From Christensenella sp. UBA5394 (GTDB taxonomy: Bacteria > Bacillota > Clostridia > Christensenellales > CAG-138): 13,639 nt of DNA. Each line of letters begins with the position of its first letter. Positions within the stretch are counted from its first letter, which is position 1. Location: positions 1 to 13,639 of the forward strand of contig DHOI01000040.1 of assembly GCA_002409725.1 (NCBI GenBank). The letters run 5' to 3'. A program made the position numbers and the translations under genes. Below, one piece after another: positions 1 through 6,841 of the stretch. The notes beneath the pieces are model-generated. The model had not been told where the DNA came from and ran no database searches. It was given only the letters and a program-made list of their open reading frames with translations.

Positions 1-2
1 CC

Positions 3-809
3 GGCTTTGGCGACCGCCGCAAGGCCATGCTGCAGGATATCGCTATCCTCACCGGCGGCCAGGTCATAAGCGACGAGCTGGGCATGGTGCTCAAGGATAC
101 CACCATTGATATGCTGGGCCGCGCCCGCCAGGTCAAGGTCGATAAAGAAAACACCACCATCGTGGAGGGCGCAGGCGATCCTTCCGAGATCCGCGCCCGC
201 ATCAGCTCGATCAAGACCCAGATCGAGGATACCACCTCCGATTACGACAAGGAGAAGCTGCAGGAGCGCTTGGCCAAGCTGGCCGGCGGCGTAGCTGTGA
301 TCTCCGTGGGCGCTGCCACCGAGGTGGAGATGAAAGAAGCCAAGCTCCGCATTGAAGATGCGCTCAACGCCACCCGCGCGGCCGTGGAAGAGGGCATGGT
401 GCCCGGCGGCGGCATTGCCCTGATCAACGTCATTCCCGGTGTGGCCGCCCTGCGCGAGACCACCGAGGGCGATGAGAAGACCGGCGTCAACATCATCGTA
501 CGCGCCCTGGAGGAGCCGCTCCGCCAGATCGCCATCAACGCGGGCATGGAGGGCAGCGTGATCGTGGAGAACATCAAGACCTCCGCTAAGGCCGGCTATG
601 GCTACGACGCCAAGCGTGACGAATACGGCATGATGGCCGAAAAGGGCATTATGGACCCGACCAAGGTCGCCCGCAGCGCCCTGCAGAACGCGGCCTCCAT
701 CGCCGCCATGGTGCTCACCACCGAGAGCCTGGTGTGCGATATCCCCGCTCCCGAGCCCGCTATGCCCGCCGGCGGCGGCATGGGCGGCGGCATGGGCGGC
801 ATGTATTAA
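3..809 (+). CDS. groEL: Chaperonin GroEL (Hsp60), C-terminal part
   Basis: This is the 3' part of the 60-kDa chaperonin, the ATP-driven folding ring that works with GroES in the cytoplasm. The reading frame is open from the window edge and begins [19 protein letters not shown], a GroEL apical-domain stretch near residue 280 of the E. coli protein, so about half of the gene is missing upstream. The second equatorial segment follows, with [20 protein letters not shown] carrying the Asp that corresponds to the ATPase residue Asp398, then [13 protein letters not shown]. The protein ends in a Gly-Gly-Met-rich tail finishing GGMGGMY, typical of GroEL. ATG codons inside this frame are internal methionines, not starts. 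A groES would be expected upstream, outside the window. There are no frameshifts in the visible part, and family assignment is essentially certain. Confidence 0.97.
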   Translation, partial: GFGDRRKAMLQDIAILTGGQVISDELGMVLKDTTIDMLGRARQVKVDKENTTIVEGAGDPSEIRARISSIKTQIEDTTSDYDKEKLQERLAKLAGGVAVISVGAATEVEMKEAKLRIEDALNATRAAVEEGMVPGGGIALINVIPGVAALRETTEGDEKTGVNIIVRALEEPLRQIAINAGMEGSVIVENIKTSAKAGYGYDAKRDEYGMMAEKGIMDPTKVARSALQNAASIAAMVLTTESLVCDIPAPEPAMPAGGGMGGGMGGMY

Positions 810-845
810 GCCGAGCCATCCCTTTGAAAAAGATATACCCCTTGT

Positions 846-883
846 AACGAGAATCCCCTGGCGCAAGTCGGGGGATTCTCGTT
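846..883 (+). terminator. Hairpin downstream of groEL (probable terminator)
   Basis: A perfect 13-bp inverted repeat (846-858 with 871-883) encloses a 12-base loop, 37 bases after the groEL stop. Its position fits transcription termination. No clean U-run follows, only TT-GTGCGCC-TT, so it may instead be a 3'-end stabilising hairpin. Confidence 0.6.
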
Positions 884-890
884 GTGCGCC

Positions 891-919
891 TTGACGCATT
901 TAGTTCCGTCTGTTATCCT
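891..919 (+). promoter_or_regulatory. Candidate sigma-A promoter for the 950-1411 gene
   Basis: TTGACG at 891-896 and TATCCT at 914-919 are separated by 17 bases, just after the groEL hairpin and about 30 bases before the next start codon. The -35 box is strong and the -10 box moderate. Confidence 0.5.
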
Positions 920-949
920 CAAAGCAAACCTTGGATAAGGCGGTAAGAT

Positions 950-1411
950 ATGTCTAAACCCATCAAAACGCTCATCTTTTTGCTGGCCGCCGGCATTTTG
1001 CTGGCGTTATACCTGACCTTCGGCATCGTGCGCATTCCCGAGGATTTGGCAAGCTACGAATTCATGGAGGTTACTTTATACCAATACCGAGGCGTATTCT
1101 TAAACCCGACCATCGAGCAGACCACGATTTGGCGGGCGGATGAGCCGGAGAAGTTCCAGGCTATGGTGGACTTGATCTCCCGGCCCATCTACCGCGCCTA
1201 TTGGGATCAACACAACGCCTTTGCGCGCGGCCACGAGGGTGATGTGGCAATGTATCAGATTTTTATCGGCAACCGGCAGGAATCCTTTCTCTATACCTCC
1301 TACGATGACGGCTCCATTAACGTAAACGGAACCATCGTGCGTTATGGCCCGCCTTTTTCCAAGGGTACCTCGGCCATGTTCGATTCCATTGGGAAAACCC
1401 TGGCCGATTAG
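950..1411 (+). CDS. Small membrane-anchored protein of unknown function
   Basis: This encodes a 153-residue protein that I do not recognise. A short positively charged N-terminus (MSKPIK) is followed by one hydrophobic segment at about residues 7-26 with no lipobox cysteine, so it is probably an uncleaved membrane anchor or signal peptide. The remaining ~125 residues are soluble and should lie outside the membrane. They include an acidic middle (DEPEKFQAMVDLI) and a C-terminal part with YDDGSINVNGTIVRYG. The layout resembles small extracytoplasmic Clostridial proteins that monitor or bind something at the cell surface, but that is only an impression. The ATG at 950 has an AAGGCGG-like ribosome site about 8 bases upstream, and a promoter candidate ends at 919. 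The gene appears monocistronic between the groEL hairpin and a regulator remnant. Confidence 0.75.
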   Translation: MSKPIKTLIFLLAAGILLALYLTFGIVRIPEDLASYEFMEVTLYQYRGVFLNPTIEQTTIWRADEPEKFQAMVDLISRPIYRAYWDQHNAFARGHEGDVAMYQIFIGNRQESFLYTSYDDGSINVNGTIVRYGPPFSKGTSAMFDSIGKTLAD

Positions 1412-1468
1412 CTTTAAGCCTCCATGCCCAGGCCATGATGGCTTACAATAGCTATGAGATCATTATAT

Positions 1469-1594
1469 ATGAAACCATATTGGGAGATCCTTCGAGAATT
1501 GGATGAGGATCAGGATATCAAACAAAAGACGCTTGCAGCCTTGCTGAAAACGACGCAACAAGTCTATTCCCAGCGCAGTTCCAGATTTCCATAA
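1469..1594 (+). pseudogene. Truncated XRE-family HTH regulator remnant
   Basis: The 41-codon frame begins MKPYWEILRELDEDQDIKQK and continues TLAALLKTTQQVYS. This is the opening of many Firmicutes XRE/Cro-C1 regulators: a YW-IRELRED-DLKQ helix 1, helices 2-3 of the HTH, then Q-Q-x-Y-S. Normal family members continue with a KYE-x-GKR-like stretch and helices 4-5; here the frame diverges (QRSSRFP) and stops. Neither of the other two plus frames restores the family pattern downstream. An in-frame ATG at 1454 could add five residues, and no good ribosome site precedes either start. The frame ends 20 bases before a terminator hairpin. I read it as a decayed or 3'-truncated gene; a functional 41-residue peptide is less likely. 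Confidence 0.55.
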
Positions 1595-1614
1595 ATCGCC
1601 TTATCGGAATAAAC

Positions 1615-1640
1615 AAAGGGACGGCTCACGCCGCCCCTTT
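1615..1640 (-). terminator. Terminator of hppA (possibly bidirectional)
   Basis: Arms 1615-1625 and 1630-1640 pair around a 4-base loop. On the minus strand all 11 positions pair, with one G-U, and the stem is followed by a T-rich stretch (TTTGTTTATT), 20 bases after the hppA stop. On the plus strand the stem has one A-C mismatch and ends in TTTT, so it may also stop transcripts from the left. Confidence 0.8.
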
Positions 1641-1660
1641 TGCGTATAGCGTTTATCTTT

Positions 1661-3748
1661 TTAGAAGATGGAGAGGGTGAGGAACAAGGTGGAAGCCAGG
1701 GAAGCCACCAGCGACACCACGGTGATCTGGGTGTTGATGGAGGGGCCGGCGGTATCCTTGAAGGGGTCGCCCACGGTATCGCCCACAACGGCGGCCTTGT
1801 GGGCATCGGAGCCCTTGCCGCCCTCGTTGCCCGCTTCTACATACTTCTTGGAGTTATCCCACAGGCCGCCCGCGTTGGACATAAACATGGCGAAGACGAG
1901 GCCGCTGACGATGTTGCCGGTGAGGAAGCCGCCGATGGCCTCCACACCGCCGATGAAGCCCACCAAGAGGGTAGCGACGATGGCCATCAGGCCCGCAGGA
2001 ATCAGTTCTTTGATGGCGCCCGTGGTGGCGATATCGATGCACTTGTCGTATTCGGGATCGACCTTACCATCACGCAGGCCCACAATCTCGTTGAACTGGC
2101 GGTGGATTTCCGCCACCATGCGCTGCGCGTTGCGGTCAACGCCCAGCATCAGCATGGCCGAGAAGACCACGGGAATGGCCGCGCCCACCAGCATGCCGAA
2201 GAAGACCAGCGGGTTCATCACGTCGAAGCCCTCGAGGCCGGCGATGCCCAGGGCAGCCGCCACTTCGTTGACCTCGCTGCGGAAAGCGCCCAACAGCGCG
2301 ATAACCGTGAGCCCTGCGGCGGCGATTGCAAAGCCCTTGGTTACAGCTTTGACGGTGTTGCCCGCGGAATCAAGCTCGTCGGTGATCTCGAGCACGTCGT
2401 CGCCCAGGTTGCCCATTTCGGCCAGGCCGCGCGCGTTATCCACGATGGGGCCGTAGGCGTCGTTGGAAACGATCATGCCCACGATGGAGAGCATGCCCAC
2501 GGCGGCCATGGAAATGCCGAACATGGCAAACTCGCCGGCATAAGCGGGGTTGATGGGCTCGCAGAGCTTATAGGCCACCAGCGCGGAGATGCCGATGCCG
2601 ATCATGGCGGGCAGCACGCTAAGGAAACCGTAGGAAATGCCGGAAAGGATGGTGAAGGCCGGGCCGGATTTGGAGGCATGGGCCACAAATTGCACGGGTT
2701 TTTTGCGGTCGTCCGTGAAGTAGTCGGTGGCGATGCCGATGATTACGCCTACTAGCAAGCCCACGATGCACGCGCCCCAGATGCGCCACTCAAGGCCCCA
2801 AATGGCCGTAGCGATCGCGGTCAGAACCATATATACGGCTGTGGTTACATAGGTGCTGGAGTTGAGCGCGCCGGTGGGGTTACCGTTTTTGCCGATACGC
2901 GCGGCCATTACGCCAATGATGGAGGCCAGCAGGCCCAGCGCCGCATAGCAGAATACCATTACGGTATATCGGTCGCCGCCCACGGCCTTATCGAGCGCTG
3001 TAGACATTACGAGCGCTGCGGCCATGGAAGCCACGTTGGAATCGAAGAGATCCGCGCCCATGCCGGCCACGTCGCCCACGTTGTCGCCCACGTTATCGGC
3101 GATCACGGCGGGGTTGCGGGGGTCGTCCTCGGGGATGCCCAGCTCCACCTTACCGGTGAGGTCGGCGCTGATATCGGCGGTCTTGGTGAAGATGCCGCCG
3201 CCCGCCTTGGCGAAGAGCGCCAGGGAGCTGGCGCCGAAGCTAAAGCCCAGGATGGAGGTGGCGTCGCCCGTGAGCAGGTAGACCAGCACCACGCCTAAAA
3301 GGCTCGAACCGACCACGGCCATACCCATTACAGCGCCACCGCGGAAGCCGGCCATGAAGGAGGGCTTAATACCCTGCTTGGCCGCCTCGGCAGATTTCAC
3401 ATTGGCGATGGTGGCCACTTCGATGCCGATCTTGCCCGCAATGGCGGAGAAGATCGTGCCCGCGAAGTAGGCGATACACATGGTAATGTTGTGGAAGATG
3501 TCGCCCTTCCAGATGGGGGAGGGCAGGAGGATAAGGATCAACGCGCCGGCTACGGCCGCGAAGCGTGCCAGCACCGCATATTCCTTACGCAGGAAAGTGC
3601 GCGCGCCCTGGCGAATCAGCTCGCCGACCTGCGCGATGCGCGCGTTATCCGACGGCTGGCGCTTTACCCACAAAAACAGCCATGCGGCGAACGCGAAGGC
3701 TATCAATGAGATAAAGATTGAGATGAGTTGTACCATTAGGATTCCCAT
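1661..3748 (-). CDS. hppA: Membrane H+-translocating pyrophosphatase, K+-independent type
   Basis: This integral membrane enzyme hydrolyses inorganic pyrophosphate and uses the energy to pump ions across the cytoplasmic membrane. The 695 residues fit the usual length and carry many hydrophobic spans (the family has about 16). Landmarks are GGGIFTKTADISADLTGKVE, then DDPRNPA and the hallmark DNVGDNVGDVAGMGADLF (about residues 216-235), and the C-terminal GGKGSDAHKAAVVGDTVGDP. At the site that separates potassium-dependent from independent enzymes it reads GNTVKAVTKG, with Lys467 and Thr470. In the literature this Lys/Thr pair marks K+-independent, H+-pumping members; K+-dependent ones have Ala at the first site. 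The ATG at 3748 is preceded by GGGAGG (3755-3760) with a 6-base spacer. The gene is monocistronic, with its own promoter candidate and terminator. Confidence 0.97.
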   Translation of the reverse strand: MGILMVQLISIFISLIAFAFAAWLFLWVKRQPSDNARIAQVGELIRQGARTFLRKEYAVLARFAAVAGALILILLPSPIWKGDIFHNITMCIAYFAGTIFSAIAGKIGIEVATIANVKSAEAAKQGIKPSFMAGFRGGAVMGMAVVGSSLLGVVLVYLLTGDATSILGFSFGASSLALFAKAGGGIFTKTADISADLTGKVELGIPEDDPRNPAVIADNVGDNVGDVAGMGADLFDSNVASMAAALVMSTALDKAVGGDRYTVMVFCYAALGLLASIIGVMAARIGKNGNPTGALNSSTYVTTAVYMVLTAIATAIWGLEWRIWGACIVGLLVGVIIGIATDYFTDDRKKPVQFVAHASKSGPAFTILSGISYGFLSVLPAMIGIGISALVAYKLCEPINPAYAGEFAMFGISMAAVGMLSIVGMIVSNDAYGPIVDNARGLAEMGNLGDDVLEITDELDSAGNTVKAVTKGFAIAAAGLTVIALLGAFRSEVNEVAAALGIAGLEGFDVMNPLVFFGMLVGAAIPVVFSAMLMLGVDRNAQRMVAEIHRQFNEIVGLRDGKVDPEYDKCIDIATTGAIKELIPAGLMAIVATLLVGFIGGVEAIGGFLTGNIVSGLVFAMFMSNAGGLWDNSKKYVEAGNEGGKGSDAHKAAVVGDTVGDPFKDTAGPSINTQITVVSLVASLASTLFLTLSIF

Positions 3749-3762
3749 AAAATACCTCCCAT

Positions 3763-3885
3763 TTTATTCCGTGCCTTTCACGGGGTGTAATCTTTGCGCC
3801 CCAGCCCTTTGCGGAAAACGGTTGACATTGGCGCAAGAAATAAGTAATCCTTATAGAGACGAAGCAGGTAAGGCCTGCTGGTTAG
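3763..3885 (-). promoter_or_regulatory. Structured hppA leader with mutually exclusive hairpins
   Basis: If the promoter candidate at 3915-3944 is real, hppA has a leader of about 160 bases. It contains a 6-bp hairpin (3863-3868 with 3874-3879), a CCGTG/CACGG hairpin at 3769-3783 that ends 9 bases before the ribosome site, and a GGGG/CCCC pairing (3782-3785 with 3799-3802) that shares bases with it, so the last two cannot form together. I match it to no known riboswitch; in particular, I do not see the fluoride-riboswitch core. Regulatory function is inference. Confidence 0.3.
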
Positions 3886-3914
3886 AGGCTATTCTGAATT
3901 TGCAAAATTTTTCT

Positions 3915-3944
3915 ACTATACATAAATATATCCCATTTATGCAA
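3915..3944 (-). promoter_or_regulatory. Candidate sigma-A promoter for hppA
   Basis: On the minus strand TTGCAT (3944-3939) and TATAGT (3920-3915) are separated by 18 bases within an AT-rich stretch, about 165 bases before the hppA start. Confidence 0.5.
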
Positions 3945-4233
3945 ATACGCAAGTTAAGATATCGTTAAGAAATCTGATAGTTTTTAAATAATCCAAATTA
4001 TCCGGCGTTAAATTAATTGGGAAACCAACTGCGCCTCTAACAAAAGTATACAGCTGATATCCTAGGGTTTTCAGATATACGCCAAGTGGAACACCGCGAA
4101 TGATGGCTTTGCGGGCAGCTTTGCGGCTTGGCGAGAAAACCTGCCGGGCATTTGTTTTCTCAACGGGGGAAAGGCGACCTGAAAAGCCTGCGCAGCCCTC
4201 CTCCCAAGCCTGGCTCGAGCGGCGGTCAGCCAT
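3937..4233 (-). CDS. Doubtful small ORF, possible gene remnant
   Basis: This 98-codon frame is the only substantial one in the hppA-crp gap. The second half (for example LGVYLKTLGYQLYTFVRG, then INLTPDNLDYLKTI) looks protein-like and uses AT-rich codons unlike the neighbours. The first half is Arg/Ser-rich and looks like translated non-coding DNA. No ribosome site precedes the ATG, and the 3' end overlaps the hppA promoter candidate. I recognise no family. It may be the tail of a decayed, perhaps acquired, gene or simply chance. Confidence 0.2.
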   Translation of the reverse strand: MADRRSSQAWEEGCAGFSGRLSPVEKTNARQVFSPSRKAARKAIIRGVPLGVYLKTLGYQLYTFVRGAVGFPINLTPDNLDYLKTIRFLNDILTCVFA

Positions 4234-4317
4234 TCAAAAACCGAATAGCGGCGACCGCAGCAAAAAGCGGACCGGAGGGTTTGTACCTTTTCCTATCCAT
4301 TATAACACGAAAAAATG
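3969..4317. other. Gene-poor interval between hppA and the crp-like gene
   Basis: The left half (to about 4090) is distinctly AT-rich and the right half GC-rich, as if two pieces of different origin meet here. A hairpin with 8-bp arms (4133-4140 with 4154-4161) and a small inner TGC/GCA extension is visible, but it lacks a T-run on either strand and so is not a standard terminator. No convincing gene was found apart from the doubtful frame described separately. Confidence 0.4.
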
Positions 4318-4331
4318 TCTCATTTGAGAAA
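4316..4331. promoter_or_regulatory. Putative operator 1 upstream of the crp-like promoter
   Basis: TGTCTCATTTGAGAAA contains the inverted repeat TCTCA-TT-TGAGA (4318-4329), ending 8 bases before the -35 box. The near-copy at 4372-4387 makes both likely binding sites, most simply for the Crp/Fnr protein encoded just downstream. The binding protein is inferred. Confidence 0.5.
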
Positions 4332-4337
4332 CTCTGC

Positions 4338-4366
4338 TTGCATTGCCTGCTGCTATTCGCTATAAT
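4338..4366 (+). promoter_or_regulatory. Promoter of the crp-ABC transporter operon
   Basis: TTGCAT (4338-4343) and a perfect TATAAT (4361-4366) are separated by 17 bases, about 40 bases before the GTG start. It sits between two similar inverted repeats. Confidence 0.8.
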
Positions 4367-4371
4367 ACAGG

Positions 4372-4387
4372 TGTCTCAAATGATACT
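4372..4387. promoter_or_regulatory. Putative operator 2 at the transcription start
   Basis: TGTCTCAAATGATACT repeats operator 1, with arms TCTCA and TGATA (one mismatch) around AA (4374-4385). It lies directly downstream of the -10 box, over the expected transcription start, a position that suits repression. Centre-to-centre distance to operator 1 is 56 bases. Confidence 0.45.
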
Positions 4388-4405
4388 TTTGCAAAGGAGC
4401 AAGCC

Positions 4406-5032
4406 GTGACCTCTCTCGAGCAGTTATCGCAGCACCCCCTCTTTGCAGGCACGGAGCCGGCGGTTCTCAGACGCGCGCTAGAGCAGGGCGCTTATGAAAA
4501 GAGCTTTGCGCCGGGCCAGCAGGTACGGCCCGGGGAACTGGCCCTGGGGCTGTTGCTGGCGGGCCGGGCGCAGGTTACCAAAACGGCGGGCCATACCAAG
4601 CTACGCATGAGTGAGCTGGGGCCGGGCAGCCTATTGGGCGGGGCCACCCTCTTTGGCAAGGGGCGGCAGCCCACGGAGATCCGGGCTATAGCCTCCTGCC
4701 AGGTGTTGTTCTTCCCCGAGGGCGTTTTTGAGGCCATGCTGGAGGCGGATTTTGGCCTTACCAAGCGCTACATCGGCTACCTTACGGCCCGTATCCGTTT
4801 CCTAACGGATCGCATCGAAAGCATCGCCTGCCCTACGGCAGCCGATAAGCTATTATGCCATCTGGTCCAATGCGCGGATGAAACCGGCGCGCTGCACATG
4901 CCGGGCGGCATGGATGCCCTGGCTCAATCTCTGGGCATGAGCCGCGCCACCCTCTACCGCAGCCTCAACGCCTTAGAAGAGGCGGGCCGCATCCGGCGCC
5001 AGGGCCGGGCCATCTATCTCTTACAAGAATAA
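4406..5032 (+). CDS. Crp/Fnr-family transcriptional regulator
   Basis: This is a 208-residue DNA-binding regulator of the Crp/Fnr superfamily. Residues ~8-120 form the cyclic-nucleotide-type beta-barrel sensor (HPLFAGTEPAVLRRAL at the start, ELGPGSLLGGATLFG in the middle), followed by the long dimer helix and a C-terminal winged helix with GGMDALAQSLGMSRATLYRS as helix-turn-helix. The Arg-Ser pair that holds cAMP in E. coli Crp is not present at the expected place (KGRQPTEIRA), so the ligand is probably not cAMP. There is no N-terminal FNR-type cysteine cluster, though four cysteines lie in the central and hinge region. I chose GTG 4406 because AAAGGAG (4393-4399) sits 6 bases upstream; an in-frame ATG at 4343 lies inside the promoter. 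The gene leads an operon with an ABC importer and likely controls it, itself included. Confidence 0.9.
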   Translation: MTSLEQLSQHPLFAGTEPAVLRRALEQGAYEKSFAPGQQVRPGELALGLLLAGRAQVTKTAGHTKLRMSELGPGSLLGGATLFGKGRQPTEIRAIASCQVLFFPEGVFEAMLEADFGLTKRYIGYLTARIRFLTDRIESIACPTAADKLLCHLVQCADETGALHMPGGMDALAQSLGMSRATLYRSLNALEEAGRIRRQGRAIYLLQE

Positions 5033-5060
5033 ATCGCTTTTAATAAGGAGAATGCTCACT

Positions 5061-6095
5061 ATGAAAAAACTGTTTGCCATCCTGCTGACCTTGCTGCTCG
5101 CACTGAGCGTGGCCGCCTGCGCGCCCGCCCAACAGCCCGCCGCCACCTCGCAGCCAGAGGCTACCGTCCAACCCGTGGCGGAGGAAGCCACCCCCGCCCC
5201 CGCTCAGACCACCGCGCCCGTCCAGGCCGGGCCGCTCAACGTGGCCGCACTCAAAGGCCCCACCGGCATGGGCATCGTAGCTCTCATGGGTCAGGAATAC
5301 GCTTCGCAATATGCCGTCACCCTGGCTTCCTCGCCGGATGAGGTCACCGCGGCCTTCATCGTCGGCTCGTTGGATATCGCCGCCGTGCCCATCAATTTAG
5401 GGGCCGTGCTTTACAACAAACTGGAAGGGGACGTGGCTATGCTGGCCGTAAATACCCTGGGCGTGCTTTATATCCTGGAAAATGGCGATTCTATCCAATC
5501 CATAGCCGATCTTTCCGGCAAAACCCTGGGCGCAACCGGCCAGGGTTCCACGCCGGAGTATGTGCTCAATTATTTATTGGAAAAGAACGGCATTGCGGAT
5601 GCTAAGGTAGAATATTACACCGAGCACAGCGAACTGGCCACCCTGCTGACCGCCGGGGATGTGAAGCTGGGCATGCTGCCCGAGCCCAACGTTACCGCCA
5701 CCTTGGCCCAGAATGCGGACCTGCGCGTGGCCCTGGATCTGACCGCGGAGTGGAGCAAGGTGAGCGATACAAAGCTTGTGCAGGGCTGCATCATCGCCCG
5801 CAAATCCGCCCTTGAGGGCCGCGAGGCGGATATCACCAAGTTCCTTAAGGATTATGAGGCGAGTACCGCCTTTGTAAACGGCCACCATAAAAAAGCCTCC
5901 ATACTGATTGAGCAGTACGGCATCATGGCCAAGGCGGCCCTGGCCCAGAAGGCCATCGGGAAATCCAACATCGTCTGCCTCACCGGCGAAGAGATGCGCG
6001 CGGCCGCAAGCGGCATGCTGCAAGTGCTCTTTGAGGCCAACCCCAAGAGCGTGGGCGGGGCCCTGCCCGGGGACGATTTCTACTACGGCGCATGA
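5061..6095 (+). CDS. ABC importer substrate-binding lipoprotein (TauA/SsuA/NMT1-like)
   Basis: This extracytoplasmic solute-binding protein of 344 residues is tethered to the outer face of the membrane. The signal peptide MKKLFAILLTLLLALSVAAC ends in a VAAC lipobox with Cys20 as the lipidated residue, followed by a Pro/Ala/Thr-rich linker to about residue 55. The binding domain starts at PLNVAALKGPTGMGIVALMG and continues through TAAFIVGSLDIAAVPINLGA and LSGKTLGATGQGSTPEYVL, the layout of the nitrate/sulfonate/thiamine-precursor binding group. ATG 5061 is preferred because AAGGAG (5045-5050) is 10 bases upstream; the ATG at 5052 is too close. The gene follows the regulator by 28 bases and its stop overlaps the permease start (ATGA). 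Substrate is unknown. Confidence 0.88.
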   Translation: MKKLFAILLTLLLALSVAACAPAQQPAATSQPEATVQPVAEEATPAPAQTTAPVQAGPLNVAALKGPTGMGIVALMGQEYASQYAVTLASSPDEVTAAFIVGSLDIAAVPINLGAVLYNKLEGDVAMLAVNTLGVLYILENGDSIQSIADLSGKTLGATGQGSTPEYVLNYLLEKNGIADAKVEYYTEHSELATLLTAGDVKLGMLPEPNVTATLAQNADLRVALDLTAEWSKVSDTKLVQGCIIARKSALEGREADITKFLKDYEASTAFVNGHHKKASILIEQYGIMAKAALAQKAIGKSNIVCLTGEEMRAAASGMLQVLFEANPKSVGGALPGDDFYYGA

Positions 6096-6841
6096 AGGCC
6101 CTTACGCGTGCCCTGCGGCCCCTCCTGATTGCCTGTGCCTGGCTGCTCATCTGGCAGCTGGCTGCATTGGCCGTGGGCAAGGAGGTTAAGCTGCCCCCGC
6201 CGCAGCGCGTATGGCAAGCCCTCCTGTCCCTCGCGGGGCAGGGGGCTTTCTGGCTGTCTTTAGGGGCGACGCTGGGGCGCGTGCTGGCTGCCTTCCTGCT
6301 GGGCATGCTGCTGGGGGGCCTCTTGGGCGCGCTCTGCGCTTTCGTCCCTTTTGCGGATGCGTTCCTTTCGCCCTTGCGGGCCGTGGTCAAGGCCACGCCC
6401 ATTTCCTCGTTTATCGTGCTGGTGCTCTTGTGGCTCTCCAATTCCATGGTGCCGCTGTTCATCGCCCTGCTGATGGTGGTGCCGGTGGCCTGGGCCAATG
6501 TGCAGCAGGCCCTGGGGGCCGTGAGCCCCCGCCTACTCGAGATGGCCTATGTTTTCCGCCTTTCCAGGCGGGATAAAATACGCCATATCTACCTGCCTTC
6601 CATCCGGCCCCAATGCGTAGCCGCCGGCACCACTGCCCTGGGCTTTGCTTGGAAGAGCGCAGCCGCTGCCGAGGTGCTGGCTAGGCCGGAATTCTCCATT
6701 GGCCGGGGCATTATGGAGAGCAAGATCTATTTGGAAACGCCGGAGCTTTTCGCCTGGACGGTGGCCATCATCCTCTTGAGCATGGCCATCGAGCGGCTGA
6801 TGCTGCGCCTGCTCCGCTTTGGGGAGGTGGCGCATCCATGA
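6092..6841 (+). CDS. ABC importer permease (SsuC/TauC-like)
   Basis: This 249-residue inner-membrane subunit forms the transport channel with its ATPase. The hydrophobic segments match a six-helix BPD-type permease: an N-terminal helix around LLIACAWLLIWQLAAL, the LSLGATLGRVLAAFLLGMLL region, ATPISSFIVLVLLWLS, and a C-terminal helix near FAWTVAIILL. The cytoplasmic coupling loop is EMAYVFRLSRRDKIRHIYLP followed by SIRP, a divergent form of the EAA---G---------I-LP motif in which the usual Gly is not at its place. Start and stop both overlap neighbours by four bases (ATGA), so translation is coupled. Family is clear from the fold pattern and context; the substrate is not. Confidence 0.88.
   Translation: MKALTRALRPLLIACAWLLIWQLAALAVGKEVKLPPPQRVWQALLSLAGQGAFWLSLGATLGRVLAAFLLGMLLGGLLGALCAFVPFADAFLSPLRAVVKATPISSFIVLVLLWLSNSMVPLFIALLMVVPVAWANVQQALGAVSPRLLEMAYVFRLSRRDKIRHIYLPSIRPQCVAAGTTALGFAWKSAAAAEVLARPEFSIGRGIMESKIYLETPELFAWTVAIILLSMAIERLMLRLLRFGEVAHP

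Noticed and set aside
1640..2755. 371-residue open frame on the plus strand opposite hppA
   Set aside because: His/Gly/Ala/Asp-rich low-complexity translation with no family features; it is the antisense shadow of hppA.
3822..3850. TTGACA on the plus strand as a promoter
   Set aside because: A perfect -35 but no acceptable -10 at 16-18 bases and no plus-strand gene follows.
4133..4161. Terminator at the 8-bp hairpin upstream of the crp-like gene
   Set aside because: No T-run on either strand and no gene ends next to it.
4343..4405. ATG 4343 as start of the Crp-like regulator
   Set aside because: It lies within the promoter -35 box; the GTG at 4406 has a proper ribosome site and matches where the family begins.
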